Both the position numbers and the translations under genes were made by a program. A stretch of DNA of 64,000 nt, taken from Pontibacter sp. FD36. Its GTDB lineage: Bacteria; Bacteroidota; Bacteroidia; Cytophagales; Hymenobacteraceae. Positions 57,099-64,000 of this stretch are shown in pieces (the stretch's first letter is position 1; every line of letters begins with the position of its first letter). The notes under the pieces are model-generated. The model saw only the letters and a list, made by a program, of their open reading frames with translations, did no database searches and was not told the DNA's origin. The stretch is taken from assembly GCF_015686655.1 (NCBI RefSeq), contig NZ_JADPMP010000008.1:186001-250000 (forward strand), given 5' to 3'.

Positions 57099-58559
57099 TT
57101 AATCTAATTCTGGCAGTGGGGTATCTTTAAACGACACTCCCCACAACCCCACAAATGTCAGAAACCCATTCAGAATCAACACTTCAAAGCCAAAGGTATA
57201 ACCGTTGAACCACTCAACAGAGTTGGCACTGATGATATAGGTGAGCAGAGGAGCTACAAGACAAATGGCTGGCACGAAGCGGTCACGCACCTGTCGGCTG
57301 GTGTAGAGGCCGAAGGTATAGAGACCCAGCAGCGGCCCGTAGGTATAGCCCGCCACTTGCAGCAGCGTAGAGATCAGGCTTTGGCTGTTGATCTCATTTA
57401 CTGCCAGAATCACCAGCATCATGATCACTGAAAAAACGATGTGCACGACGTAGCGGAGTCGCACACGCTCGTGCTCGCTGCGCTCTTTGAAGTTGAGGAA
57501 GTCTACACAGAAGGAGGTGGTGAGCGAGGTGAGGGCGGAGTCAGCAGAGGCATAGGCGATGGCGATGATGCCCAGGATGAAGGCGATGCCGACCACAGCC
57601 GGGAAATGGTTCAGTGCCAGGAAAGGGAATACATCATCACCTCGTGCAGGTAACGCTATACCTTTGGCAGAGGCGTACAGGTATAGCAAAGCACCCAGCG
57701 AGAGGAACATCACATTCACGACCACCAGTATCACACTGAACCAGAACATGTTCTTTTGGGCTTCGCCAATGTTTTTGCAGCTCAGGTTCTTCTGCATCAT
57801 GTCCTGGTCGAGGCCCGTCATCACGATCGTGATAAAAGCGCCCGAGAAGAACTGCTTCAGGAAATAGGTGTTCTCCTTGTACTCCCAGTTAAAGACCTTG
57901 CCATACTCACTGGCCGAAATCGTGTCGACCATCCCCTGAAAACCCATATTCAGTTCATCCGACACTACCCAAATGCTTACTCCAACCGCCAGTAGCATGG
58001 CCGTGGTCTGGAAAGTGTCGGTCCAGATGATGGTTTTCATGCCGCCCCGGAAAGTATAGGCCCAGATAAGCAGAATGGTGATGCCCACTGTTACCGCGAA
58101 TGGGATGCCCATCTCATCGAATACCGCCAGTTGCAGCACACTGGCTACCAAAAAGAGCCGAATGGCGGCTCCCAGGGTACGCGAAAGCAGAAAGAAACCA
58201 GCCCCGGTTTTGTAAGACCAGAAGCCGAAGCGCTGATCCAGGTAGGTATAGATAGAGACTAAGTTGAGACGGTAGTAAAGTGGCAGAAGCACCGTCGCGA
58301 TGACCACATAGCCTGCCAGGTAGCCCAGCACGAGTTGCATGTAGGTAAACTGCAGGTCGCGCACCATGCCCGGCACCGAAACGAACGTAACCCCCGAAAG
58401 CGTGGCTCCGATCATCCCGAAAGCGACCACATACCAGGGCGATTTGCGGTTGGCCAGAAAGAATGTGTCGGAATCAGTGCTCTTGCCAGTCAGGAAAGAG
58501 ATCAGGATCAGGATGCAGAAATAGCCAATGATGAGGCTGATGATAAGCGTTGCAGACAT
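57099..58559 (-). CDS. Sodium:solute symporter (SSS family)
   Basis: 486 residues, about 13 membrane helices, the usual SSS length without the insert seen in the symporter at 47355. Segments include GKSTDSDTFFLANRKSPWYV (TM1-2 loop), FGMIGATLSGVTFVSVPGMV, GFFLLSRTLGAAIRLFLVAS and the Na+ site area AIAYASADSALTSLTTSFCV (Ser/Thr-rich TM8). Substrate unknown. It is the second SSS transporter in the window and stands alone, followed on the same strand by no close partner. Confidence 0.92.
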   Translation of the reverse strand: MSATLIISLIIGYFCILILISFLTGKSTDSDTFFLANRKSPWYVVAFGMIGATLSGVTFVSVPGMVRDLQFTYMQLVLGYLAGYVVIATVLLPLYYRLNLVSIYTYLDQRFGFWSYKTGAGFFLLSRTLGAAIRLFLVASVLQLAVFDEMGIPFAVTVGITILLIWAYTFRGGMKTIIWTDTFQTTAMLLAVGVSIWVVSDELNMGFQGMVDTISASEYGKVFNWEYKENTYFLKQFFSGAFITIVMTGLDQDMMQKNLSCKNIGEAQKNMFWFSVILVVVNVMFLSLGALLYLYASAKGIALPARGDDVFPFLALNHFPAVVGIAFILGIIAIAYASADSALTSLTTSFCVDFLNFKERSEHERVRLRYVVHIVFSVIMMLVILAVNEINSQSLISTLLQVAGYTYGPLLGLYTFGLYTSRQVRDRFVPAICLVAPLLTYIISANSVEWFNGYTFGFEVLILNGFLTFVGLWGVSFKDTPLPELD

Positions 58560-58611
58560 GTGGGTTGCCGTCGTGAAGCTGCAAATATAGCACAGCCCGC
58601 CGGTTTTCGGG

Positions 58612-59664
58612 CTATAGCAGTCCGCGCAGCAGCACTGGCTCCCCGATGGCAGGTATACGCAGCCCCTGCATCATGCCCGAAGCTGCGATCTGCTCAAGCA
58701 GTCGCACCGGTTCACCGGCCGGCTCGTCCGACAGGTCGAAGGTGCCGTAGTGCATTGGGATAAACGTACCCCCTCGCAATACATTATAAGCCCGCACCGC
58801 TTCATGCGGGTTCAGGTGACTCTTCTGCATCAAAAAGCTCGGGCGATAGGCACCCACCGGCATCAGGCAGACATCCATCGGGCCAAATAATGCCTCTATT
58901 TCCTCAAAGTGCCCGTTGTAGCCCGTGTCGCCGGCAAAGTAGAGCTGCATGGTAGGTGTCTTGATCAGGAAGCTTCCCCACAGTACTTTGTTCATGTCAA
59001 ACATGCCCCGTCGGTGCCAGTGGGAGGCTGGCAGAAAATAGATCTCTACACCTTGCGGGGTAAGGTCGAACTTCTGATACCAACCTGCTTCCTGGTAGGG
59101 CATGTGTGGCTCGGCACTGCGCAGCAGATCACCTGCCCGCAGCGGCAGCAACGCCTTCAGGTCAGGGTTTTGACGATAAAGGGTTTTGATGGATCGCTCG
59201 TCGAGGTGGTCGCGGTGGCCGTGCGAGAACAGCACCAGGTCGATGCCTGTGAGTTGCTCCGGCGCACAGGGCAGTCCGATGCGGCGCTTGATCATGGGCA
59301 GGTCATAGAACACAGGATCTGTGATCATGGTCAGTCCGTTTACCCGGATCAGGAAGGTAGCGTGCCCCAGCCAGACCACCATATCTTCTGTGGAGTTGAT
59401 GAAGTCCGTGCCATAGACAATAGGTGGAATGTAGTTGTCGGCTTTTTTCTCTTCACGCTGCGGATTACGGGAAGTTTTCCAGCGCAGCACCTTGCTCAGT
59501 TTAGGAGTATAGAGCTCGCCGCCGTTCACAAACTGTCCGTTGATGGTCTTATTGCCGCGGAAATCTGGCTTCACCACGTCGAGTTTGTCGTTTTTCAGAT
59601 GTCTTACTGTTTCGTTCTTCTGCCTCAAAATCTGAATAAGCTTGTTTTCAGGGATTATAAACAC
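58612..59664 (-). CDS. Metallo-beta-lactamase-fold hydrolase (NAPE-PLD-like)
   Basis: 350 residues. The zinc motif FSHGHRDHLDERSI (H-x-H-x-D-H) and WLGHATFLIRVNGLTMITDP, the N-terminal beta-lactamase-like strand segment, are clear. YFAGDTGYNGHFEEI (Asp/Gly metal ligand loop) and IPMHYGTFDLSDEP (terminal His) complete the site. This arrangement is that of N-acylphosphatidylethanolamine phospholipase D-like and related UlaG-like hydrolases. It could hydrolyse a phospholipid-like ester; the substrate is not proven. It lies 52 nt upstream of the symporter gene. Confidence 0.88.
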   Translation of the reverse strand: MFIIPENKLIQILRQKNETVRHLKNDKLDVVKPDFRGNKTINGQFVNGGELYTPKLSKVLRWKTSRNPQREEKKADNYIPPIVYGTDFINSTEDMVVWLGHATFLIRVNGLTMITDPVFYDLPMIKRRIGLPCAPEQLTGIDLVLFSHGHRDHLDERSIKTLYRQNPDLKALLPLRAGDLLRSAEPHMPYQEAGWYQKFDLTPQGVEIYFLPASHWHRRGMFDMNKVLWGSFLIKTPTMQLYFAGDTGYNGHFEEIEALFGPMDVCLMPVGAYRPSFLMQKSHLNPHEAVRAYNVLRGGTFIPMHYGTFDLSDEPAGEPVRLLEQIAASGMMQGLRIPAIGEPVLLRGLL

Positions 59665-59725
59665 GATAACGCACCCGAAAGTTGAAACGTGTGCTGAAAA
59701 TTAATTAAAATACGTCAGCAGGCAT

Positions 59726-59758
59726 AAAAAAGCACCTTCTCCATTCAGAAAAGGCGCT
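59726..59758 (-). terminator. Terminator after the outer-membrane protein gene
   Basis: On the minus strand, AGCGCCTTTTCT pairs imperfectly with AGAAGGTGCT (one bulge, G-T pairs), followed by TTTTTTA. It lies about 30 nt past the stop at 59789. Confidence 0.6.
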
Positions 59759-59788
59759 CTTGAATTTCTTAGGCTAAACAAGGAGCTG

Positions 59789-60439
59789 TTACCAGAATCC
59801 GCCGCCTCTCCCCACAGATACCGGGTGCTGGAAAGGCCCATAGAAAGGAGAAGCACCATTGGAGTAGCGCATGCCACCCGTCACCGAAAAGTGCTCCGTA
59901 ATTTTATAGGTTGCCCGGAAGTCCATACCCTGACGACCCGGTGTCATAAAGTTCATATAAGCCGGGTTCTGGGCCGGAACATTAGAAAAGTCTTTCCAGA
60001 CGCTGCCACTCAGGATCAGGCGGTCATTTACTAGGTAATCGGCACCCACATGGGCAATGTAATGGTTGCTTGGACTGGTGCGCATCAAAGTGGTGCCTCC
60101 GTCTGTAGTAGGCACGCTGTACTGTCCCGGCATCACCGACATATAAGTCAGGCTGCTGAACACACGCAGGCGGGGATTAAGCTGATAGCGAACGGTCGGC
60201 TCCAGGTATGTGGCACCAAAACCGCTGCCAAAGCTGGCGCCAGCGGCTAGGCTATAACTGAGGCGCTTTGCAGGCATCTCAAATTTTGTCGGCCGCTCCT
60301 CTTCAGAAGCCGGGGCTGGCCTTTCCTGCAGGGTAGGGGCCGGCGCGGCTTCCAGACTGGCTTTCTGGCCTGTCTGTGCCTGGACGCTACCTGCAAAAAG
60401 CAGGCTGCAGGTCAGTATGGTACTCAAAAATATTTTCAC
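59789..60439 (-). CDS. Predicted outer-membrane barrel protein with signal peptide
   Basis: 216 residues from a GTG at 60439, which gives a clean signal peptide (MKIFLSTILTCSLLFAGSVQ, ending AQ). An ORF start at 60514 would add an unrelated 25 residues. After a Pro/Ala/Glu linker (about 25-50) the protein is beta-rich (SYSLAAGASFGSGFGATYLE; RVFSSLTYMSVMPGQYSVPT) and ends in an aromatic residue (GRGGGFW), as in outer-membrane barrels. Function unknown. Confidence 0.65.
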   Translation of the reverse strand: MKIFLSTILTCSLLFAGSVQAQTGQKASLEAAPAPTLQERPAPASEEERPTKFEMPAKRLSYSLAAGASFGSGFGATYLEPTVRYQLNPRLRVFSSLTYMSVMPGQYSVPTTDGGTTLMRTSPSNHYIAHVGADYLVNDRLILSGSVWKDFSNVPAQNPAYMNFMTPGRQGMDFRATYKITEHFSVTGGMRYSNGASPFYGPFQHPVSVGRGGGFW

Positions 60440-60612
60440 GTGAAAAATCGCTGTTGAATGTGGTACTAAGTTAAGGTACAAATGTTTCTGAAACAAGCCT
60501 GTGTCTATTTCCAAACGAGGTCCTAAGTCTTTTGTTGTCAGTGGCTATACCTGAAACGTGAACCCGGCACCAGGAAACCTGTTTGACTGCCAAGGTGCTT
60601 TTAGCAGGAGAC

Positions 60613-61107
60613 TTACTTCTGGTCTTTCTTAGGTATAAGCCTGCCCGAAAAAGCCAGCCAGAAGCTGGAACCCAATAATAACAGGTAGTTTAAGGTATAG
60701 ATGGTTGCAACGGAATTGGAAACCAGTCTGCCAGGAGCAAAAAGGATGCCTTTTATCATCCCGTTGTCCAACAAACCGGCCAGGGCAAAAACGATGGCGA
60801 TGACCAGCACAAGTCCTGCATGCTGCAAACCCAGTTTCTTGCGCCTGATGGCGATAAACGAAAGCACCACGCCAAACAGTGCCCCAGCAAAGGGAGCACC
60901 CTGTAGCACCTGCTTGAATCTGTCGATGCGGGCATTGTTCACGCCATACCTGGAGGCGCTTTCCTCGAAGGTTTGTAAGTTGTCCGTTTCCAGGTATAGC
61001 TCAGCCAGCGGCATATCATAGATGTATCCCAGCGCGACGAAGGCGTAGGAAGTGAGCAGTACAATCAGCCCATAGAGCAGCAGGACTTTAAAGTCTATAC
61101 CTTGCAT
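60613..61107 (-). CDS. Membrane protein, unknown function, coupled to the M61 peptidase gene
   Basis: 164 residues with four membrane segments (about 8-28, 69-86, 97-115, 134-155), GAPFAGALFGVVLSFIAIRR and HAGLVLVIAIVFALAGLL included. DUF4199-like spacing, but I am not certain. It begins only 2 nt after the stop of the M61 peptidase, so is probably co-translated. Confidence 0.6.
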   Translation of the reverse strand: MQGIDFKVLLLYGLIVLLTSYAFVALGYIYDMPLAELYLETDNLQTFEESASRYGVNNARIDRFKQVLQGAPFAGALFGVVLSFIAIRRKKLGLQHAGLVLVIAIVFALAGLLDNGMIKGILFAPGRLVSNSVATIYTLNYLLLLGSSFWLAFSGRLIPKKDQK

Positions 61108-61109
61108 AC

Positions 61110-62945
61110 CTATTTTGCTTTGGAGCTGAGCCAGGCTTCCCGGAAAGTTTGCATGGCAGGCGTTAACTCTTTGCCAGCCGCTTCAAAAGGTACAACCTCC
61201 AGCGTAGGGGCCTCTACCATAATAAGTGTTGCATTCTGGGTTGTTCCGTTGCTCAAAAAGGTGACCGGCAGGCTGTGGGCTGGCTTCAAACGTTTCATGA
61301 TCTTTTCCATTTCCTTGGCGCTGGTTACTTTCTTTCCATCCAGGGTCAGGATCACATCGCCACGGTTTATGCCGGCTTTGTAAAGCGGTGAAGTAACCGT
61401 GGTGCCGGTCAGGAGCTTGGCCCCCCCCTTGCTGTATTCCAGTGTGGCAGGTCCCATGCTAGCTCTTCCCGGGTTGGCTTTCCGCAATTGAAGACCAGCC
61501 TCGGCCAGGAGCTCAGCATAGTCCGGCAATTCGCTGCCGTATACCTGACGTTTGAAAAAATCAGAGGCCCAGGTGGTATCTTTTGTCACTTCGGCCAGCG
61601 TCTGCTCCAGGTCGCGCAAGGTATAGGGCTTCTCTGGACTGCCGTATTTCTGCCAGAGCGCCTGCATGTAAGCATCCAGTGTGGTGTTGAAGTCGCGACG
61701 CAGGGTCAGGTCCAGCCCTAAGCCCAGCACACTGCCATAGGTATAGTAGGAAATGAAAGTGTTGTGACGGTTATGCGGGTCCACGGAGCGGGCGGCATCC
61801 ACGAAAGGAGCCTGCAGGCTCATCTCCACCAGGCTGTGGTAGTGGCGGCCCGGTGAGAGCAGCACATAGTTCAGGTCGCCGGCCAGGTCGCTGCTATACT
61901 TTTTCAGGTCGAAGATGCCGGCGCGGCGCATGGTCAGGTCGCCGTAGTAGGTGGTAAAGCCCTCGGCCAGCCACAGGGCCTCCGACATGTTGGCTTCCTG
62001 AAAATCAAAAGGCTCCAGACTAGCAGGGCGCAGGCGCTCCACATTCCAGGCATGGAAAAACTCATGCGATACTGTGTTGAGCAGCGGATTCATAGAGGTG
62101 AGCAGCGGTCTTGAACTGGTTAGGATCGTGGAGTTGCGGTGTTCCATGCCATCGCCCACCGCCTGCGGCATGTAGCAGGCAATGAAGGTATAGCGGCCAA
62201 AGTCGAAGTCGGGTAACTTCCCGAATACAGCCTGCTGCTCTGCCACAATCTTTTTGGTGCTAGCCACATAGTTGTCGAATGCCGTTTGAGGGCCCTGGTG
62301 GTGCATGGCCACCTGTATGGTCTTGCTTTTGCTGCCTTCCTGTACCTGCCATTCTGCAAAGGCAAAGTCACTCAACTCGGTCGGGCTGTCCATCAGGTAC
62401 TGAAAGTTCGGCGCCTGGAAAGTAGAGTCGTTCAGAGGCTGCAACTGCGTGGCTATTTTCCAGTTACGGCCCTGCGGTGTGCGGAAAGTTACACGAGCTG
62501 GTGCCTGCTCAAAGCCGCGGGCATACATAAGAGTAGCGGGCATGTTGAGGTGCGCATGCGTCTCGTCGATACCGGTATAAGTGCCGTCGGCGTGGTCGCC
62601 AAACAAGGTATAGCTCAGGATAACTTCTCCCTGGTATCCACTTACATGCCACTCATGCGGACTAAAGCGACTGATGCGCAGTTCCTGCCCTTTGCTATCG
62701 GTAGCTTTGACGCTGTATACGTTTTTGGCAAACTCATGCAAGGCGTAACGGCCCGGCGAACTGCGTGGCATGAGCACCTGCAGGGTGTCGCTTTTTATAC
62801 CTGTAAACGTCACGCTGATTTGTGCCTCGTGGTGCATGGCGTTCGGGAAGGAGAGGTGATAGCGCACTTGCTGCTCCTGTGCCAGCAACGGCGTGAGCAT
62901 CAGCGACAAGGCAGCACACAGGGCGCCAAAAAGTCTCGTGGACAT
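61110..62945 (-). CDS. M61-family metallopeptidase with C-terminal PDZ domain
   Basis: 611 residues, with a signal peptide (1-22). The beta-rich N-terminal domain (about 25-170) is followed by the catalytic domain with zinc motif HEFFH (294-298, in TVSHEFFHAWNVERL) and the third ligand Glu in WLAEGFTTYYGDL. A C-terminal PDZ domain (about 510-585: GINRGDVILTLDGKKVTSAK) follows, as in glycyl aminopeptidase. It would cleave N-terminal glycine or alanine from peptides in the periplasm. A 164-residue membrane protein gene follows in the operon. Confidence 0.93.
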   Translation of the reverse strand: MSTRLFGALCAALSLMLTPLLAQEQQVRYHLSFPNAMHHEAQISVTFTGIKSDTLQVLMPRSSPGRYALHEFAKNVYSVKATDSKGQELRISRFSPHEWHVSGYQGEVILSYTLFGDHADGTYTGIDETHAHLNMPATLMYARGFEQAPARVTFRTPQGRNWKIATQLQPLNDSTFQAPNFQYLMDSPTELSDFAFAEWQVQEGSKSKTIQVAMHHQGPQTAFDNYVASTKKIVAEQQAVFGKLPDFDFGRYTFIACYMPQAVGDGMEHRNSTILTSSRPLLTSMNPLLNTVSHEFFHAWNVERLRPASLEPFDFQEANMSEALWLAEGFTTYYGDLTMRRAGIFDLKKYSSDLAGDLNYVLLSPGRHYHSLVEMSLQAPFVDAARSVDPHNRHNTFISYYTYGSVLGLGLDLTLRRDFNTTLDAYMQALWQKYGSPEKPYTLRDLEQTLAEVTKDTTWASDFFKRQVYGSELPDYAELLAEAGLQLRKANPGRASMGPATLEYSKGGAKLLTGTTVTSPLYKAGINRGDVILTLDGKKVTSAKEMEKIMKRLKPAHSLPVTFLSNGTTQNATLIMVEAPTLEVVPFEAAGKELTPAMQTFREAWLSSKAK

Positions 62946-63003
62946 AAGGGTGTATTTGGTTCGAAAATAAAAGTAGGGATTTTATAGCTGTCGCGCAAAG
63001 CCG

Positions 63004-63648
63004 CTATACCTTGCGGTAGACCTTGGCCTGCACCAATCCGCCGTAAAATGCAGTCGCTTCTAATTCATACAAGGGCAGTCTGGCGAAATGGCGATCAAAA
63101 TCAGGTAGGCGGGTAGCGCTTACCTGGCTCACTTTCCCGAAGAAGGTATACATGCTCCTTAGTAAGAGCCGGTGCCAAGCCGGAGCCGGCACCTGCGTAG
63201 GCCAGAAATCGCTGAATAGCCATAGCCCCTGCGGGTGCAGCGCAGCACACAGCCGGTCCATCAGGTATACCAGCCGTTCATCCGGAAAGAGATCGAGCAG
63301 GAAAGGGGTAAGGATGACGTCATAGGTTTCGCCATACTGAAGGCTGTCTTCTGTGCCGAGCCGGAAAGTGATGTTTGGAAGAGCAGCAGGAGTTCTCTGC
63401 CCAATGCGCCTCCGGGTCATCTTCAGCATTTTCTCCGAGGCCTCCAGGTAAGTGACCTTCACCAATGGGCTATACCTGAGTAGCTGCTCCAGTAGCCAAC
63501 CAGAACCGCCCCCAATGAGCAATACGTTCGCTTTTGCAGGTATAAGCGACAGGTGTGCTACCTGCGCCCGCCTCAAGGCATTGCCAAACACCAAGCGCGA
63601 AAGGCCGTCATAAACCGGGGCGATGCTGTTGAAGTTGGTGTTGCTCAC
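63004..63648 (-). CDS. Class I SAM-dependent methyltransferase
   Basis: 214 residues. SAM motif I is NVLLIGGGSGWLLEQLLRYS (about 39-58), motif II KVTYLEASEKMLKMTRRRIG. The N-terminus (NFNSIAPVYDGLSRLVFGNA) matches UbiE-like methyltransferases; the C-terminal half has LWLFSDFWPTQVPAPAWHRL. Substrate unknown. It starts just upstream of a short interspersed repeat and follows the M61 gene at a distance of 58 nt. Confidence 0.85.
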   Translation of the reverse strand: MSNTNFNSIAPVYDGLSRLVFGNALRRAQVAHLSLIPAKANVLLIGGGSGWLLEQLLRYSPLVKVTYLEASEKMLKMTRRRIGQRTPAALPNITFRLGTEDSLQYGETYDVILTPFLLDLFPDERLVYLMDRLCAALHPQGLWLFSDFWPTQVPAPAWHRLLLRSMYTFFGKVSQVSATRLPDFDRHFARLPLYELEATAFYGGLVQAKVYRKV

Positions 63649-63653
63649 GGATT

Positions 63654-63680
63654 TGTCATTTCGACCAAAGGGAGAAATCT
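63654..63680. repeat. Interspersed repeat unit TGTCATTTCGACC...GGGAGAAATCT
   Basis: TGTCATTTCGACCAAAGGGAGAAATCT (given here in two parts: TGTCATTTCGACC and AAAGGGAGAAATCT) is matched, with a few changes, by TGTCATCTCGACG...GGAGAGATCT at 22238-22263, and its first 13 nt by the inverted copy at 22616-22628. It lies between the methyltransferase and GIY-YIG genes. Confidence 0.6.
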
Positions 63681-63752
63681 GGGTTGAGGATGGCGTGTAT
63701 CAAACTCTTTTTTTCTTTTACTGGTTGAAGGGCAATAAACCTGATTATTGTT

Positions 63753-64000
63753 ATGTCTGGCCACAACTATTTCGTTTACATAACTTCTAATCCAAAGAAG
63801 ACTACACTCTATATTGGAGTTACTAATGAATTGAATCGTAGGATGGACGAGCATGTCTTAAATGCAGGCAATCCTATATCTTTCTCTGGTCGATACTACT
63901 GCTATAATCTTGTATATTATGAACGCTTTGCCTTTATCCAACATGCGATAGATCGAGAAAAACAATTGAAAAAGTGGAGCAGAAAGAAAAAGGATGAATT
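63753..64000 (+). CDS. GIY-YIG nuclease-family protein, truncated by the window end
   Basis: 82 residues are visible from the ATG at 63753; the frame is still open at 64000, so the C-terminus is missing. The GIY-YIG core is present: YFVYITSNPKKTTLYIGVTN (the first Tyr, then YIG), with RRMDEH (catalytic-type Arg and helix) and REKQLKKWSRKKK (conserved Glu and basic tail). These small stand-alone proteins resemble the UvrC N-terminal nuclease; many occur in Bacteroidota with unknown role. A short interspersed repeat lies just upstream. Confidence 0.85.
   Translation, partial: MSGHNYFVYITSNPKKTTLYIGVTNELNRRMDEHVLNAGNPISFSGRYYCYNLVYYERFAFIQHAIDREKQLKKWSRKKKDE

Overview
The window looks like chromosomal DNA of a Bacteroidota bacterium, most likely a Cytophagales/Hymenobacteraceae (Pontibacter-like) species. 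The grounds are promoters of the Bacteroidota type (TTTG or TTG, about 20 nt, then TAnnTTTG), many exported lipoproteins, a LytS/LytTR pair, several peptidase families typical of the phylum, and mostly weak Shine-Dalgarno sites. This placement is inferred from gene content; no rRNA or marker gene is present. I found no tRNA, rRNA, CRISPR array, prophage or intact insertion sequence. Genes are dense and about two thirds lie on the minus strand.

Layout. 1-5.7 kb: a complete RND efflux operon (adaptor, pump, TolC-like channel) on the minus strand. 5.9-9 kb: an alkyltransferase-like DNA-repair protein, then a minus-strand set with an HExxH peptidase, a lipoprotein and a CrtO-like acyltransferase, then a DUF2306 membrane protein. 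9-12.7 kb: a LytS/LytTR two-component system and an unrecognised protein with a kinase-like catalytic signature. 12.7-15.3 kb: a cupin, a small gene with an iron-box-like operator, ferritin, a [2Fe-2S] thioredoxin-fold protein and a SEC14/STAS-like protein. 15.5-25 kb: three secreted serine peptidases (S9D, S8, oligopeptidase B) with a cyclophilin, an acetyltransferase, a medium-chain reductase and a decayed palindromic repeat. 25-33 kb: small housekeeping genes (acyl-CoA-binding protein, DUF2007, CDGSH), a large GAF protein, DoxX, an ECF sigma factor and a deoxynucleoside kinase. 33-44 kb: an M49 peptidase, a hydrolase/oxidoreductase operon, an APC permease, and a Rieske/SEC14-like/lipoprotein group. 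44.6-49 kb: a PIG-L deacetylase followed by a 47-residue membrane peptide translationally coupled to a sodium:solute symporter. 49.5-51.4 kb: a methyltransferase and a DUF2911 protein. 51.5-54.4 kb: a TPP riboswitch and a four-gene overlapping operon. 54.4-64 kb: an outer-membrane protein, an MsbA-like ABC exporter, a second symporter, an NAPE-PLD-like metallo-hydrolase, an M61 peptidase, a methyltransferase and a truncated GIY-YIG nuclease next to a short interspersed repeat.

The most interesting locus is the TPP-riboswitch operon (51557-54427). It encodes a SAM methyltransferase, a PurM/HypE/ThiL-superfamily protein, a ThiE/TenI-like protein that lacks the usual substrate-binding signatures, and a Trm112-like protein. 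All four are coupled by ATGA overlaps and none is a standard thiamine-synthesis enzyme, so this may be an undescribed thiamine-linked salvage, repair or modification pathway. A second window-wide signal is the 7-mer AGGTATA/TATACCT, far more common than chance on both strands, in coding and non-coding DNA.
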